Positions 31,112-41,423 are shown, counted from the stretch's first letter. The stretch is DNA of 64,000 nucleotides from an uncultured Oscillospiraceae bacterium (GCA_905234625.1 CAJOIC010000010.1:1-64000), one strand, 5' to 3'. Numbers and translations are program-made. Notes: a model not told the origin generated them from the letters alone.

Positions 31112-32307
31112 TTCGCCGCCTCCACATTCTCGTAAAGCATGGCATTGGGCGCGACCACGGCGCCCGCGCCGACGGTCACGTCCGGTCCTACGGTGGCGAC
31201 GCCCCAGCTGTCGGTCCCGTCGGGGGTATCGCCCACCTTGGCTCCGGCCTCCACATGGGCGTTCTCGCCCAGGATGGCGAAGCTCACCTCCGCACCGGCC
31301 TCCACTACGGCGCCGGGCATCAGCACACTGTATTCGACCTTCGCGCCCTCCTTCACCGTCACCTGGTTCGACAGGACGCTGTTGAAGACGCTGCCCTCCA
31401 CCACGCAGCCCTCGGTGACGATGGAGTGGCGGATGTCCGCGGTCTTCCAGACCACATGGGGCGGACGGATGGGGCTGCGGCTCATGATGGGCCACTCGGG
31501 GTCGTACAGGCCGATGAGCTCCGGGGTCAGCATATCCATATTGGCGTCCCAAAGGCTGGAGATGGTGCCCACGTCGCGCCAGTAGCCCTGGAAGCGGTAG
31601 GGCCAGAGCTTCTCCCCGGCGTTCAGGAGCTTGGGGATGATGTTCTTGCCGAAATCGAACTGCGTGTCGGGGTCGCTGTTGTCCTCGATGAGAGCCTGCC
31701 GCAGGGTCTTCCAGGTGAAGATGTAGATGCCCATGGAGGCCAGGTCGCTCTTGGGCTGAGGGGGCTTTTCCTCGAATTCGTTGATGTAGCCGTCCTCGCC
31801 GACGTTCATGATGCCGAAGCGGGTAGCCTCCTGCATGCTCACCTGGATGACGGCGATGGTGGCGGCGGCGTCATGCTCCTTATGCTCCCGGAGCATATCG
31901 GAGTAGTCCATTTTGTAGATATGGTCGCCGGAGAGGATGAGGACGTATTCCGGGTCCCACATGTCGATGAAGTCCAGATTCTGATAGATGGCGTTGGCCG
32001 TGCCGGAGAACCAGTTCCCCTTCTCCCCCGCGGACATATAGGGCGGGAGGATGAACACGCCGCCGTTATCGCCGTCCAGGTCCCAGGGCTGGCCGCTGCC
32101 CACATAGGCGTTGAGCTTCATGGGGCGGTACTGGGTCAGGACGCCGACCACGTCGATGCCGGAGTTGGCGCAGTTGGACAGCGGGAAATCGATGATGCGG
32201 TACTTCCCGCCGAAGGGCATGTTTGGCTTTGCCACGTTGGACGTGAGGGCATAGAGCCGGGAACCCTGCCCTCCCGCCAGCAGCATGGCGATGCATTCCT
32301 TTTTCAC
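31108..32307 (-). CDS. glgC: Glucose-1-phosphate adenylyltransferase GlgC
   Basis: [39 protein letters not shown]. Confidence 0.96.
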   Translation of the reverse strand: MKKECIAMLLAGGQGSRLYALTSNVAKPNMPFGGKYRIIDFPLSNCANSGIDVVGVLTQYRPMKLNAYVGSGQPWDLDGDNGGVFILPPYMSAGEKGNWFSGTANAIYQNLDFIDMWDPEYVLILSGDHIYKMDYSDMLREHKEHDAAATIAVIQVSMQEATRFGIMNVGEDGYINEFEEKPPQPKSDLASMGIYIFTWKTLRQALIEDNSDPDTQFDFGKNIIPKLLNAGEKLWPYRFQGYWRDVGTISSLWDANMDMLTPELIGLYDPEWPIMSRSPIRPPHVVWKTADIRHSIVTEGCVVEGSVFNSVLSNQVTVKEGAKVEYSVLMPGAVVEAGAEVSFAILGENAHVEAGAKVGDTPDGTDSWGVATVGPDVTVGAGAVVAPNAMLYENVEAAK

Positions 32308-32328
32308 GGGGATACGCCTCCTTTGGTA

Positions 32329-32916
32329 TCAATTATACTTTGCCATTGTTTTTTCAGGGCCGTTCTTCATGTATTCCATGACGGCCTCCGCGGCGGTATC
32401 GCACGCCGAGGAGAAGGTCTCCCAATCCTGGTTGCGGGGCACCCCCAGCACCCAGTCGATCTGCTCCTGGCCGCCCCCGGAGGGAGCGCCCACGCCGATC
32501 TTCACCCGGGGGAACGCGTCTGTCCCCAGGTGGGCGATGATGCTCTTGAGGCCGTTGTGGCCCCCGGCGGAGCCCTTGGTGCGGACCCGGAGCTTTCCCA
32601 GGGGCAGGGAGATATCGTCCGCCGCCACCAGCACGTGGTCAGCGGGGATCTTGTAGAACCGGGCCGCCTGGCCCACGGCCTCGCCGGAGTTGTTCATATA
32701 GGTCTGGGGCTTCATGACAAGGACCGTCTCCCCGTTGGGGAGGGTGAATTTCCCCGTCAGCGCCCGGAAGCGCAGGCGGTTCACGGCGACGCCCTGAGCC
32801 TTCGCCAGCGCGTCCGCCGCCAGGAAGCCCGCGTTGTGCCGGGTGCCGGCGTACTTCGGCCCGGGATTGCCCAGGAACACCGCGAGCCACGAGATGCCGG
32901 AGCTCCTGCCGAACAT
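32329..32916 (-). CDS. pth: Peptidyl-tRNA hydrolase
   Basis: LAVFLGNPGPKYAGTRHNAGF; KPQTYMNNSGEAV. Confidence 0.96.
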   Translation of the reverse strand: MFGRSSGISWLAVFLGNPGPKYAGTRHNAGFLAADALAKAQGVAVNRLRFRALTGKFTLPNGETVLVMKPQTYMNNSGEAVGQAARFYKIPADHVLVAADDISLPLGKLRVRTKGSAGGHNGLKSIIAHLGTDAFPRVKIGVGAPSGGGQEQIDWVLGVPRNQDWETFSSACDTAAEAVMEYMKNGPEKTMAKYN

Positions 32917-33878
32917 CAGCCGAAGAGCTCGGCGAGAGACTCGTCGTCGTAGATGCGCTGGATGGCGCCCGCGAACATATCCGCCACGGTGAGGTACTTG
33001 ATGCGCTCTACCCGGGGCTTATCCTTGGGGTAGGGGATGGTGTCCAGAAGGAGCAGCTCCTCCAGGGCGCTGCTGTCGATCCGCTCCAGGGCGGGACCGG
33101 ACAGGACGCCGTGGCTGGCGCAGGCGAAGACGCGGTTGGCGCCGCCGATGTCCTTCAGGGCCTTGGCCGCGCCGCAGAGGGAGCCGGCGGTATCCACCAT
33201 GTCGTCCAGGATGATGACGTCCTTGCCCTCGACGTTTCCGATGAGGTTCATGACCTCGGACTGGTTGGCGCGCTCCCGGCGCTTGTCCACGATGGCGAGG
33301 CCGGTGCCGAGCTTCATGGCGAAGGACCGGGCCCGGGCCACGCTGCCCACGTCCGGGGAGGCCACGATCAGGTTTTCGTTGTTCACGCCGAAGCGCTCGA
33401 GGTAGTGCTTCGCGAAGATCACGCCGCCCAGCATGTGATCCACGGGGATATCGAAAAAGCCCTGGATCTGGGAGGCGTGGAGGTCCATGGTCAGGACACG
33501 GTCGGCGCCGGCCTCGGTGAGGAGGTTCGCCACCAGCTTCGCGGAGATGGGATCGCGGCTCTTGGCCTTGCGGTCCTGACGGGCATAGCCGAAGTACGGC
33601 ATGACCGCGGTGATGCGTCCGGCGGAGGCCCGGCGCATGGCGTCGATCATGACGAGCAGCTCCATGAGATTGTCGTTCACGGGGCCGCAGGTGGACTGGA
33701 TGAGAAAGACGTCCGCCCCGCGCACCGGCTCATAGACGGAGACAGAGCACTCGCCGTCGGCGAAGCTCGTGCAGACGGCATTGCCGAGAGGAATTCCGAG
33801 ACTGTCGCTGATACCCTGTGCCAGCGCGGGGTTTGAGCTGCCCGTGAAGATCTTGATCTCTTTTCCGTGTCGTATCAT
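32916..33878 (-). CDS. prs: Ribose-phosphate pyrophosphokinase
   Basis: IFTGSSNPALAQGISDSLG, PYFGYARQDRKAKSRDPISAK, VIILDDMVDTAGSLC; start at MIRHGKEIK. Confidence 0.96.
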   Translation of the reverse strand: MIRHGKEIKIFTGSSNPALAQGISDSLGIPLGNAVCTSFADGECSVSVYEPVRGADVFLIQSTCGPVNDNLMELLVMIDAMRRASAGRITAVMPYFGYARQDRKAKSRDPISAKLVANLLTEAGADRVLTMDLHASQIQGFFDIPVDHMLGGVIFAKHYLERFGVNNENLIVASPDVGSVARARSFAMKLGTGLAIVDKRRERANQSEVMNLIGNVEGKDVIILDDMVDTAGSLCGAAKALKDIGGANRVFACASHGVLSGPALERIDSSALEELLLLDTIPYPKDKPRVERIKYLTVADMFAGAIQRIYDDESLAELFG

Positions 33879-34006
33879 TTGTGTTGTGATCCCCCTACCC
33901 AAAACTATTATATTTATATCGCGAGATAAAATCTGCGCAAATATTATATCAAAGAGCCGAGTCAAATGAAAGGGCCATAACGAACTTTCCGAGCAAAAAA
34001 TCAACA

Positions 34007-34036
34007 GAAAACGACGCCGGAGGACCCGGCGCCGTT
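34007..34036 (-). terminator. Terminator downstream of OYE-family gene
   Basis: ACGGCGCCGG/CCGGCGTCGT stem then TTTT on minus strand. Confidence 0.65.
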
Positions 34037-34046
34037 TGGTGATATT

Positions 34047-36077
34047 TTAAATCCGGTTGGCGACGCTCCAGGCGTGGCGGTTGCCCTGCTGGACGGAGGC
34101 GGGCTTTTTGCAGTCGCCGATCATGTAGAATTCCGGCGCGCAGCCATAGAACGCCAGAGCCTCGGTCTCCCGGGGGACGCGCCCGGCGCACATGACCACG
34201 GAATCCGCGGGCAGGCTGTGCTCAACGCCGTCCTTGTCGGTATAGACCACGGCGCCCTCCTCGATGCGGGCCACCTTCACGCCGGTGATGCCGTGGAAGT
34301 TGGGCTCCGCCTCCCAGGCCTCCTGGAACATGGAATAGTAGTGGATGGCGGTAGAGTCCGCGGAGAGACGGTCCCGCATCTCCACGACGGTGGTATCATG
34401 GCCCTTCTTCGCGATATACAGCGCCGTCTCGACGCCCACCTCGCCGCCGCCGATGACGACGACTCTTTCCCCCAGCCTCTCGGGATGGGCGAAGGCCTCA
34501 AGGGCGTAGACGAGCTTATCCTTATCCGCCCCGGGGATGGGCAGAGTCAGCATATCCGCGCCGTTTGCCACCACCACCGCGTCGTAATCCTCCGCCGCGA
34601 TCATATCGGGGGTGGCCTTCACGCCGGTGCGCACCTCGATGCCCCGCTTGTCCAGCTGGTAGATGAGGTAGTTCTTATAGTCCTTCAGGGTCCACTTGAA
34701 GTCGGCGTAGTCCGCGTGGACGATCTGGCCGCCCAGCACCTTCTCCGCCTCGTACACCACGGGGGTGTGGCCCCGATCGGCCAGGAACAGGGCGCAGCGC
34801 ATGCCCGCGGGGCCGCCGCCGATGACCGCCACCTTCTTGGACCTGGCGGGGGGCTGGATGAGCTGATGGACCCGGTGCTCCAGGCCGATCATGGGATTCA
34901 CGGAGCAGACGGAGACGAAGGGGTCGTGCTCCCCCCGGCCGTGGCACTTGTTGCACCGCAGGCAGGGGACGATATCGTCGCCGCGGCCCTCCAGGATGAG
35001 GTCGCCGTAGTTGGGGTTCGACACGAAGGCGCGGGCGGCGCAGATGAGGTCCGCCTTGCCCTCGGCCAGGGCCTTCTCGCAGGACTCGGCGTAGTGGAAG
35101 CCGCCGATGACCCCGATGACCAGGCCCGGGACGTGCTGTTTCATGTACTCGCCGTATTTGAGGAAGGGGGTCTCCTCCAGGTTGAAGCTGGTGGGATGGG
35201 CGTGGTCCACCTCGTAGGTGCGCAGCTGGACGATGTCGATGTATTTCTTCGCCTCGTTCAGGAAGGCGGCGCTCTCCTCGATGGTGTAGCCGCCGGGCTC
35301 GTCCTCGGCGCTCCACTCGATCTCCAGGAGGAAGTTCCTGCCGACCTTATTGCGGACCCGCTCCAGCACCATCAGGGGGAAGCGCATCCGGTTCTCCAGG
35401 CTGCCGCCGAATTTGTCGGTGCGGCTGTTGGACAGGGGGGAGAACATCCGGGCGGGCAGGTTCGCCCGATAGCACATATGGATGGACAGCATGTCGAAGC
35501 CCAGCATCTGGATGATGCCCGCCTGCTCGGCATAGGAATCCGCGATCTTCTCCAGGGTCGCCTCGTCGTACCAGGCGGCGTTCTCGTGGGCGGGGATGAG
35601 CTCGATCTCGAACTCCGTGGGAGGCGGGGCGGCGTTCTCCAGGTGCTCGCCCGCCTGATCGAAGGCGCTGAAGGCCCGCTCCATGGAGCCCTGCTTCACC
35701 CGCATGAGGGGGTAGGCCGAGGGGGGACCCACGAAGATGGCCATGCAGGCGATGGAGTCGAAGTAGTGGATATTGTCCGCCAGCTGGAGAAGGTAGTTCT
35801 GGCAGTTGGTATCGTACAGGTCATAGTCCGGGAAGTGGCCGAAGTCCAGGTCCATGGGCATCTGCTTGCCCCGGGTGAAGTTGTTGATGCCCATGCAGGT
35901 GACAATACCTGCGCTGCGGGCCTTGTTGGCATAGTGGGAGATGACGCTCTCCGCGGGATAGGGCTCCGGCCCCTGCAGGAAATGGGGCAGGGAGTTTGAG
36001 GCCTCCAGCCGGTTCTTCAGGGTAAAGCCCCGGACCTTCAGCGGCTCGCAGATATGGGGGTACTTGGGTGCGCTCAT
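34047..36077 (-). CDS. OYE-family NADH:flavin oxidoreductase / enoate reductase-like FMN-FeS-FAD enzyme
   Basis: OYE TIM barrel N-terminus, CLRCNKCHGRGEHDPFVSVCSVNP cluster motif, FAD/NAD Rossmann domains (VAVIGGGPAGMRCA, VVVIGGGEVGVETA). Confidence 0.9.
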   Translation of the reverse strand: MSAPKYPHICEPLKVRGFTLKNRLEASNSLPHFLQGPEPYPAESVISHYANKARSAGIVTCMGINNFTRGKQMPMDLDFGHFPDYDLYDTNCQNYLLQLADNIHYFDSIACMAIFVGPPSAYPLMRVKQGSMERAFSAFDQAGEHLENAAPPPTEFEIELIPAHENAAWYDEATLEKIADSYAEQAGIIQMLGFDMLSIHMCYRANLPARMFSPLSNSRTDKFGGSLENRMRFPLMVLERVRNKVGRNFLLEIEWSAEDEPGGYTIEESAAFLNEAKKYIDIVQLRTYEVDHAHPTSFNLEETPFLKYGEYMKQHVPGLVIGVIGGFHYAESCEKALAEGKADLICAARAFVSNPNYGDLILEGRGDDIVPCLRCNKCHGRGEHDPFVSVCSVNPMIGLEHRVHQLIQPPARSKKVAVIGGGPAGMRCALFLADRGHTPVVYEAEKVLGGQIVHADYADFKWTLKDYKNYLIYQLDKRGIEVRTGVKATPDMIAAEDYDAVVVANGADMLTLPIPGADKDKLVYALEAFAHPERLGERVVVIGGGEVGVETALYIAKKGHDTTVVEMRDRLSADSTAIHYYSMFQEAWEAEPNFHGITGVKVARIEEGAVVYTDKDGVEHSLPADSVVMCAGRVPRETEALAFYGCAPEFYMIGDCKKPASVQQGNRHAWSVANRI

Positions 36078-36231
36078 GGGTGCTCCTCCTCACATATTCG
36101 ACATTTTTCGTAACACTCGGCGGGGTATGTAATACAATGATTATATCAGTAAAACGTCCCCTTGAAAAGACTGTTTACGCCATATTTGTGTAAGTCATGC
36201 CGTTATTCATTGTGACGAAAGGAGCGAGCCC

Positions 36232-37158
36232 ATGCCCCCCATCCCCCTGTTCGACGCCCACTGCGACACGGTGAGCGCCTGTCTCGCACGCGGTGAAGCC
36301 CTGCGGGAGAACGGCGGACACCTGGATCTTGCGCGTCTCACCGCCTACGCCCGGGCTGCCCAGGTCTTCGCCGTCTTTGCCGACGGGGCGGCCCTCCCCC
36401 CTGGCACTCTCCCGGCGGAGGCCCGGCGTCAGCGGGACTTCTTCGCGGCGGAGCTCTCCGCGAGCGGCGATATCGCCATGCCCTGTCGCACAGGGGACGA
36501 CATCCGCGCCGCCAACGCCGCCGGGAAGGTCGCCTGCCTTCTCTCCGTGGAGGGCGGAGAGCTCCTGGACTGCGACCCGGCGGCCCTGGAGGAGGCAAAG
36601 GCCTGGGGCGTGCGGTGCGTGAACCTCACCTGGAACCACGCGAACGCCCTCTCCGGCTCCCACGCGGAGGACCCGGACCGGGGGCTTTCGGATGTGGGCA
36701 GGGCCTTCGTCCGGGAGGCGGAGCGCCTGGGCATCCTCATCGACGTGTCCCACCTGTCCGACGCGGGGTTTTGGGACCTGGTATCCATGACCTCCCGGCC
36801 CATCGTCGCCACCCACTCCGACGCCCGGGCCGTATGCCCCCGCAGCCGGAACCTGACGGACGATATGTTCCGGGCGATCCGGGACAGCGGCGGCGCGGCG
36901 GGCCTGAACCTCTATACGCCCTTCATCGGCGGGGAGGGCATGGACGCGGTCCTGCGCCACGTGGACCGTTTCCTCTCCCTGGGCGGGGAGCGCTGCCTGT
37001 GCCTGGGTCTCGACCTGGACGGCTGCAGCGCCCTCTCCGGGGGCCTCCGGGGCGTCCAGGATGTCCCGCTGCTGTGGGAGGCCCTGTCGGAGCGCGGGTG
37101 CGGCAGCGCGCTTTTGGAGGATATCTTCTTCAACAACCTCCTCAGGGTCCTGGCATAG
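36232..37158 (+). CDS. Membrane dipeptidase-like metallopeptidase (M19)
   Basis: FDAHCDTV, LTWNHANALSGS, LIDVSHLSDAGFWD, ATHSDARAV. Confidence 0.9.
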   Translation: MPPIPLFDAHCDTVSACLARGEALRENGGHLDLARLTAYARAAQVFAVFADGAALPPGTLPAEARRQRDFFAAELSASGDIAMPCRTGDDIRAANAAGKVACLLSVEGGELLDCDPAALEEAKAWGVRCVNLTWNHANALSGSHAEDPDRGLSDVGRAFVREAERLGILIDVSHLSDAGFWDLVSMTSRPIVATHSDARAVCPRSRNLTDDMFRAIRDSGGAAGLNLYTPFIGGEGMDAVLRHVDRFLSLGGERCLCLGLDLDGCSALSGGLRGVQDVPLLWEALSERGCGSALLEDIFFNNLLRVLA

Positions 37159-37193
37159 AAAAGGCATGGACGAAAGCTCGTCCATGCTTTTTT
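37159..37193. terminator. Bidirectional terminator between M19 and PPTase genes
   Basis: GCATGGACGA-AAGC-TCGTCCATGC-TTTTTT. Confidence 0.9.
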
Positions 37194-37825
37194 CATACTA
37201 TCCCGGACCGCAGGTCCCCGGGGGCCACGGGCGTCAGCGCCGGCAGGTCCTCCCCCAGGCAGCAGGCCGCGGCGGCGTAGCCCTCCGGCAGGTCATAGTC
37301 CCGGAAGAACATCCCCGCGGGAGGATCGAGCACGTCCTGCTCCGACAGGGACAGCATCCGCTCATCGCTGACGGCCTTGACCCAGGCCTCCTTCCGGGTC
37401 CACAGCCGGAAGAAGGCGGCCTTCCGTTCCTCCGGCGGCAGGCTCTCCAGCCAGGTCCGCTCCCCGGGGCAGAACCGCCGGGCCATGCTCTCCCGCACGT
37501 CCCGCATCTGCTGCACGTCCGCCCCCACGGGAGCGTCGCCCACGGCGCAGAGGATGAACCGCCCGGAGTGGGACAGGCTGAAATGCAGCTCCCGCCGATC
37601 CCGAAGGACGGGCTTCCCCGCAGGGAGCAGCGCCGCGGCCTCCCCGGCGGGGACGCCCCGCCGCTCCACGGCATAGGCGAACAGGAGCCCCGTCCAAAGG
37701 CTCTCCTGCCGCACCTTTTCGTTTTTCAGGCGGTCATATATCTCCCGCCGCCAGGGGGGCAGCAGCGCCGCGGCCTCCTCCGGCAGGGTCTCGCCGCCTC
37801 TGTCCAGACAATAGATCTCCGTCAT
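37193..37825 (-). CDS. 4'-phosphopantetheinyl transferase (Sfp-type)
   Basis: PVGADVQ and FFRLWTRKEAWVKA motifs. Confidence 0.85.
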   Translation of the reverse strand: MTEIYCLDRGGETLPEEAAALLPPWRREIYDRLKNEKVRQESLWTGLLFAYAVERRGVPAGEAAALLPAGKPVLRDRRELHFSLSHSGRFILCAVGDAPVGADVQQMRDVRESMARRFCPGERTWLESLPPEERKAAFFRLWTRKEAWVKAVSDERMLSLSEQDVLDPPAGMFFRDYDLPEGYAAAACCLGEDLPALTPVAPGDLRSGIV

Positions 37826-37828
37826 GGC

Positions 37829-39118
37829 TCAAGCCCACACCGATATGTACCAGTAGTTGTAATACCCATGGCTGGGGATGCCGAACAGCTCCAGGTCCCC
37901 GTGCCGTTCGGGACGGGTGTCCTCCAGCTCCACGTCGTACACCCAGTCGGTCCCCTCCTCCGGGATGACCACGAAGGCGTGGGCGCCGTAGAACTGGTTC
38001 ACCTCTCCCGCCACCACGTAGGCGGTCTTCCCCAGGGCCCGGGCCAGGAGCCCGAAGGCCGCCGCGTAGCCATAGCAGGTGCCGCCGCCGTAGCGGAAGA
38101 ACCGGAGCGCCCGCTCATACTCCCAGCCCGTGGCGCCGGTCTCCAGCACCACGTCCTCCGGCCGGACCAGGTATTCTCCGATATCCTTCACATAGAGATA
38201 GGCCGCCCTCAGGGCCTCCTCTCCCGTCAGCTCATCGGCGCCGCAGACCTCCAGAGCGTGCCGGAGATAACCGTCCAGCTCTTCGTTCCCGGTGGTGTAG
38301 GCGCCGTCCACCCCGAAGGTCCAGACCCCCCAGTCCATGTCCCGGATGAGGGTGCCGTCCCCCCAGGTGGCGTACAGCCAGCCGTAAGCCCGGTAGACGC
38401 CCTCGGGATAGGTCTCCGGGAGGCCCTCCGTCACCGCGTCCGCGATATACGTCCAAAGCACGTTGTCAGGTCCCGCGTCCTCCGGCAGATGTCCCCCCAG
38501 GAACAGCCCCGCCTCGTTGACGGTCCGGCCGGACAGGCGCACCAGCACCGCCGCCAGCTCCTCCCGCAGGACGGGTCCGTCCTCCTCCGGGGCCGCGCCG
38601 CTCCGGGAGACGAGGCCAGACTCCGTCTCCTCCGCCAGGGCGCTGGTCCGCTCCCCCGCCTCGCCGGCGAGCCGGACCCCCAGGTGCCGCAGGACGGCGG
38701 AGAGCTCGCTGCGGGTCAGCTCCTCCTCCGGGCGGAACAGATCGCCCTCCTCCGGGAAGATCCCCGCCTCCGTCAGGGCGGAGGCGGCGGCGCAGCTTCC
38801 GTCCTTCGCGTCCATATCCGAAAAGACTGCCGTGCCCTCCGGCAGTCCGTCCAGCATGGCGGCGAGGAGCTCCGCGGCCTCGGCCCGGGTCACGGTGTCC
38901 CGGGGGGCGAAGCTCCCGTCCTCCCGGCAGGCCATCAGGGCGGGATGCGCCGCCTGGGAGGCGATCCGCAGCCGGTCCGCCTCCTCTCCGGGCGCAGGGG
39001 TGGCCACGGTGAGCAGCCGGGTCCTGTGCTCTGTCCCCTCGCCCTCTGCGCCGCCGCAGCCCGCCAGCGCCAGCAGGAGCAGCAGCGCCGCGATCCAAAT
39101 GTAGCGATTCTTTCTCAT
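37829..39118 (-). CDS. SLH-repeat plus transglutaminase-like lipoprotein
   Basis: Lipobox LALAGCGG, SLH-like repeats, GGTCYGYAAAFGLLARALG Cys, GAHAFVV His, YDVELED Asp. Confidence 0.82.
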   Translation of the reverse strand: MRKNRYIWIAALLLLLALAGCGGAEGEGTEHRTRLLTVATPAPGEEADRLRIASQAAHPALMACREDGSFAPRDTVTRAEAAELLAAMLDGLPEGTAVFSDMDAKDGSCAAASALTEAGIFPEEGDLFRPEEELTRSELSAVLRHLGVRLAGEAGERTSALAEETESGLVSRSGAAPEEDGPVLREELAAVLVRLSGRTVNEAGLFLGGHLPEDAGPDNVLWTYIADAVTEGLPETYPEGVYRAYGWLYATWGDGTLIRDMDWGVWTFGVDGAYTTGNEELDGYLRHALEVCGADELTGEEALRAAYLYVKDIGEYLVRPEDVVLETGATGWEYERALRFFRYGGGTCYGYAAAFGLLARALGKTAYVVAGEVNQFYGAHAFVVIPEEGTDWVYDVELEDTRPERHGDLELFGIPSHGYYNYWYISVWA

Positions 39119-39154
39119 GTGTCGCTTCCTTCCCGGCCCATGATAGCACAGAAA

Positions 39155-39184
39155 CGGAGGCGAACACAAGCATGTTCGCCTCCG
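39155..39184 (-). terminator. Candidate terminator of the 39230 gene
   Basis: CGGAGGCGAAC/GTTCGCCTCCG stem, weak T-run on minus strand. Confidence 0.55.
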
Positions 39185-39229
39185 CTGTCAGGTTTTACCG
39201 TCCCGCGGGCGCGGGAAGGAGCTGTCCGC

Positions 39230-41314
39230 TCAGCCGCCGATCAGTCCCATCAGGGCACCCACGGCGCCGCTCTCGTCCGTCACGGTGAGGGTGCCGGTGT
39301 CCTCGTCATAGCTCAGTCCGGCGCCCAGCGCAGACAGCAGGTCCCCCAGGGAGATCCGCAGCACGCCGTCCTCCACGGAGGTTTCGACGCCCAGGGAGGC
39401 CAGCTCGCCGGAGCCCAGTGTGACGGTGACGGTATCCCCGCCGTCCTCCACCAGGATGACCACGCCGGTGTACTCCACGCCGGGCTCGAAGGCCTCGATC
39501 CGGGTGCCGACGGAGACGTCATAGGCCTCCAGAGCATTGTCCATGGCGCAGTCTACATAGATGGCGAGGCTCTTGCCCTCCGGAGCCTTCACGACGGCGC
39601 CGTCCGCCATGGTGAAGCTGTACAGGTTCGAATCGCCGGTCACGGTCCAGACGGAGCCGGCGTCCATGCTCATGCGCACGCCCCAGAGCGTCTCGTAGGC
39701 GTCATTGTAGATCCGCTGCTTCAGGGTGTTTTCCAGCGCTGTCGCCGTATCGGTGGCGTCGTTCAGCTCGTCCTCGGGCAGGGCGCTGACAGCCGCGGTC
39801 CAGTAGTTGTTCCAGGCCGCCAGAGTGGTGCCCTTCACCGCGCCGGTGAGCTCCGCGTCCTCCAGGGAGAGGATCATCTTGCGCATGTAGTCCTCATGGA
39901 CCACGTCGCCCTCGGCGCTCATGTTCCGGAAGACCACCTCGTCCCCCACGTACTCAGCGCCGTCCTGCGGGTAGATGCCGGAGGCCATGGAGTCATAGGA
40001 GAAGTGGGAGTGGACCAGGGTATTCGTGACGCTCTTCAGTTCACAGCCGTCGAACACCACCTTGCCGTTGTGGCAGCTGATGTCCACGAGCGAACCCGCC
40101 TCATACTCGCTGATGAGGCCCCGGACGCCGGCGCTCTCCGAGGCCCAATCCTCGTAGGTGGTGCCGTCGGCGAAGACCAGGTCCTCGGGCATGGTGGACA
40201 TATAGACATTGTTCAGATAGGCCGTGGCCTGGGAGTCCGCGCCGGACATATCCGCGTGCATCTTGATGGGATAGTCGTGGGCAGCGAGGATCGTCCGTCC
40301 ATCCTCGGTGGCGGCGGGGACCAAAAGCTCCGCCTCCCCGTCGTAAGGGGCGACAGCGGTCTCGTCGGCGTTTTCAAGACTGTCCACCGTCAGGGTGGCG
40401 TTGCGGCAGACGGTGATGCCCACGTTGCCGCCCAGGACGTTGGAGCCGTACACGTAAGCGGTGCAGCCCGCCGCGTCATAGATGGCGTAGCCGCCGGTGC
40501 CGATGTTCTCCACGTCGGAGTTCACCACGTACATGGTGGTGCTGGTATTGTCGTAGCTCAGACCGCCCCAGGAGTTGGTCAGGACGGCGGAGTTCAGGAA
40601 CCAGACGTCGCCGCCCATGAGGAGCATGGCGCGGGTGGAGTGGTTCACGAACATGCTGTCCACGCAGATGAGGTCTCCCAGCTGGGTGGTGTTCTTATCG
40701 CGGGTCGTGGAGGGGATGTGCACGCTGGGACGGCCGGTGCCGTTGGACTCCACGTACACGTTCCGCATCTCGATGGCGGAGCCGTTGAAGGCGATGCCCA
40801 CGCCGGGGGCCGTCTCGGTGGCCTTGTCATGCTCGGGCTCGTTCGGGTCCTCCTCCATGACGATGACGGAGTTGTACATCTCGCCATCCGGGGCTTTGTA
40901 GATATCCTCCGCGCCGCCGAAGAAGACGGGGGTGGTCTCGTCGGTGAGCTGGTTTATGACGATGCCGGAGTTGCCCACGGATTCCTCCGCGTCCCAGTTC
41001 TCCGCGCCGCAGTAGATGCGGATGCCGCCGAGGGCATAGGGCTCGCCGGTCACGGGGGCCGCGACGCCGTCCAGACCCTCCGCGTCATAGGCGTCGGTCA
41101 CGTTCTGAGAGACGGTGTAGCCGTCCTCGGCGTACTCGATGTACAGCGCCGCACGGCCGCCCAGGATGTCCACGGCCTTGGTGGAGTTGTCAGGGGGACG
41201 GCTGGTGGCGGACCCGCCCATGGAGGTGTCCGGCATGTCCGAGGACGCGAACGCTCCCAGGGACAGGACCATGCACAGCGCCAGAGCCAGCGCCAGGATC
41301 TTGGTGATCTTCAT
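39230..41314 (-). CDS. Secreted probable beta-helix protein (family member Z) with copper-amine-oxidase-N-like C-terminal segment
   Basis: Signal peptide MKITKILALALALCMVLSLGAFAS; C-terminal DGVLRISLGDLLSALGAGLSYDEDTGTLTVTDESG; start 41314 preferred over track start. Confidence 0.85.
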   Translation of the reverse strand: MKITKILALALALCMVLSLGAFASSDMPDTSMGGSATSRPPDNSTKAVDILGGRAALYIEYAEDGYTVSQNVTDAYDAEGLDGVAAPVTGEPYALGGIRIYCGAENWDAEESVGNSGIVINQLTDETTPVFFGGAEDIYKAPDGEMYNSVIVMEEDPNEPEHDKATETAPGVGIAFNGSAIEMRNVYVESNGTGRPSVHIPSTTRDKNTTQLGDLICVDSMFVNHSTRAMLLMGGDVWFLNSAVLTNSWGGLSYDNTSTTMYVVNSDVENIGTGGYAIYDAAGCTAYVYGSNVLGGNVGITVCRNATLTVDSLENADETAVAPYDGEAELLVPAATEDGRTILAAHDYPIKMHADMSGADSQATAYLNNVYMSTMPEDLVFADGTTYEDWASESAGVRGLISEYEAGSLVDISCHNGKVVFDGCELKSVTNTLVHSHFSYDSMASGIYPQDGAEYVGDEVVFRNMSAEGDVVHEDYMRKMILSLEDAELTGAVKGTTLAAWNNYWTAAVSALPEDELNDATDTATALENTLKQRIYNDAYETLWGVRMSMDAGSVWTVTGDSNLYSFTMADGAVVKAPEGKSLAIYVDCAMDNALEAYDVSVGTRIEAFEPGVEYTGVVILVEDGGDTVTVTLGSGELASLGVETSVEDGVLRISLGDLLSALGAGLSYDEDTGTLTVTDESGAVGALMGLIGG

Positions 41315-41423
41315 AGAGTTCTCCTTTCTTCCTCTCGGTTTGCATGACAAACAAATGTCATTCCTCATCTCAATTATAATACAACACCTGTAAATTACAA
41401 TCCCCAAATTCTTTGCTTCCTCA

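Noticed and set aside
29996-31552. 518-aa version of the glgD ORF
   Set aside because: N-terminal extension reads glgC out of frame; start at 31111 gives full GlgD.
37061-41347. 1428-aa plus-strand ORF antisense to the PPTase, SLH lipoprotein and Z genes
   Set aside because: Shadow ORF: low-complexity His/Gly/Val/Ala/Asp-rich translation lacking domains, opposite well-supported genes; high GC suppresses antisense stops.
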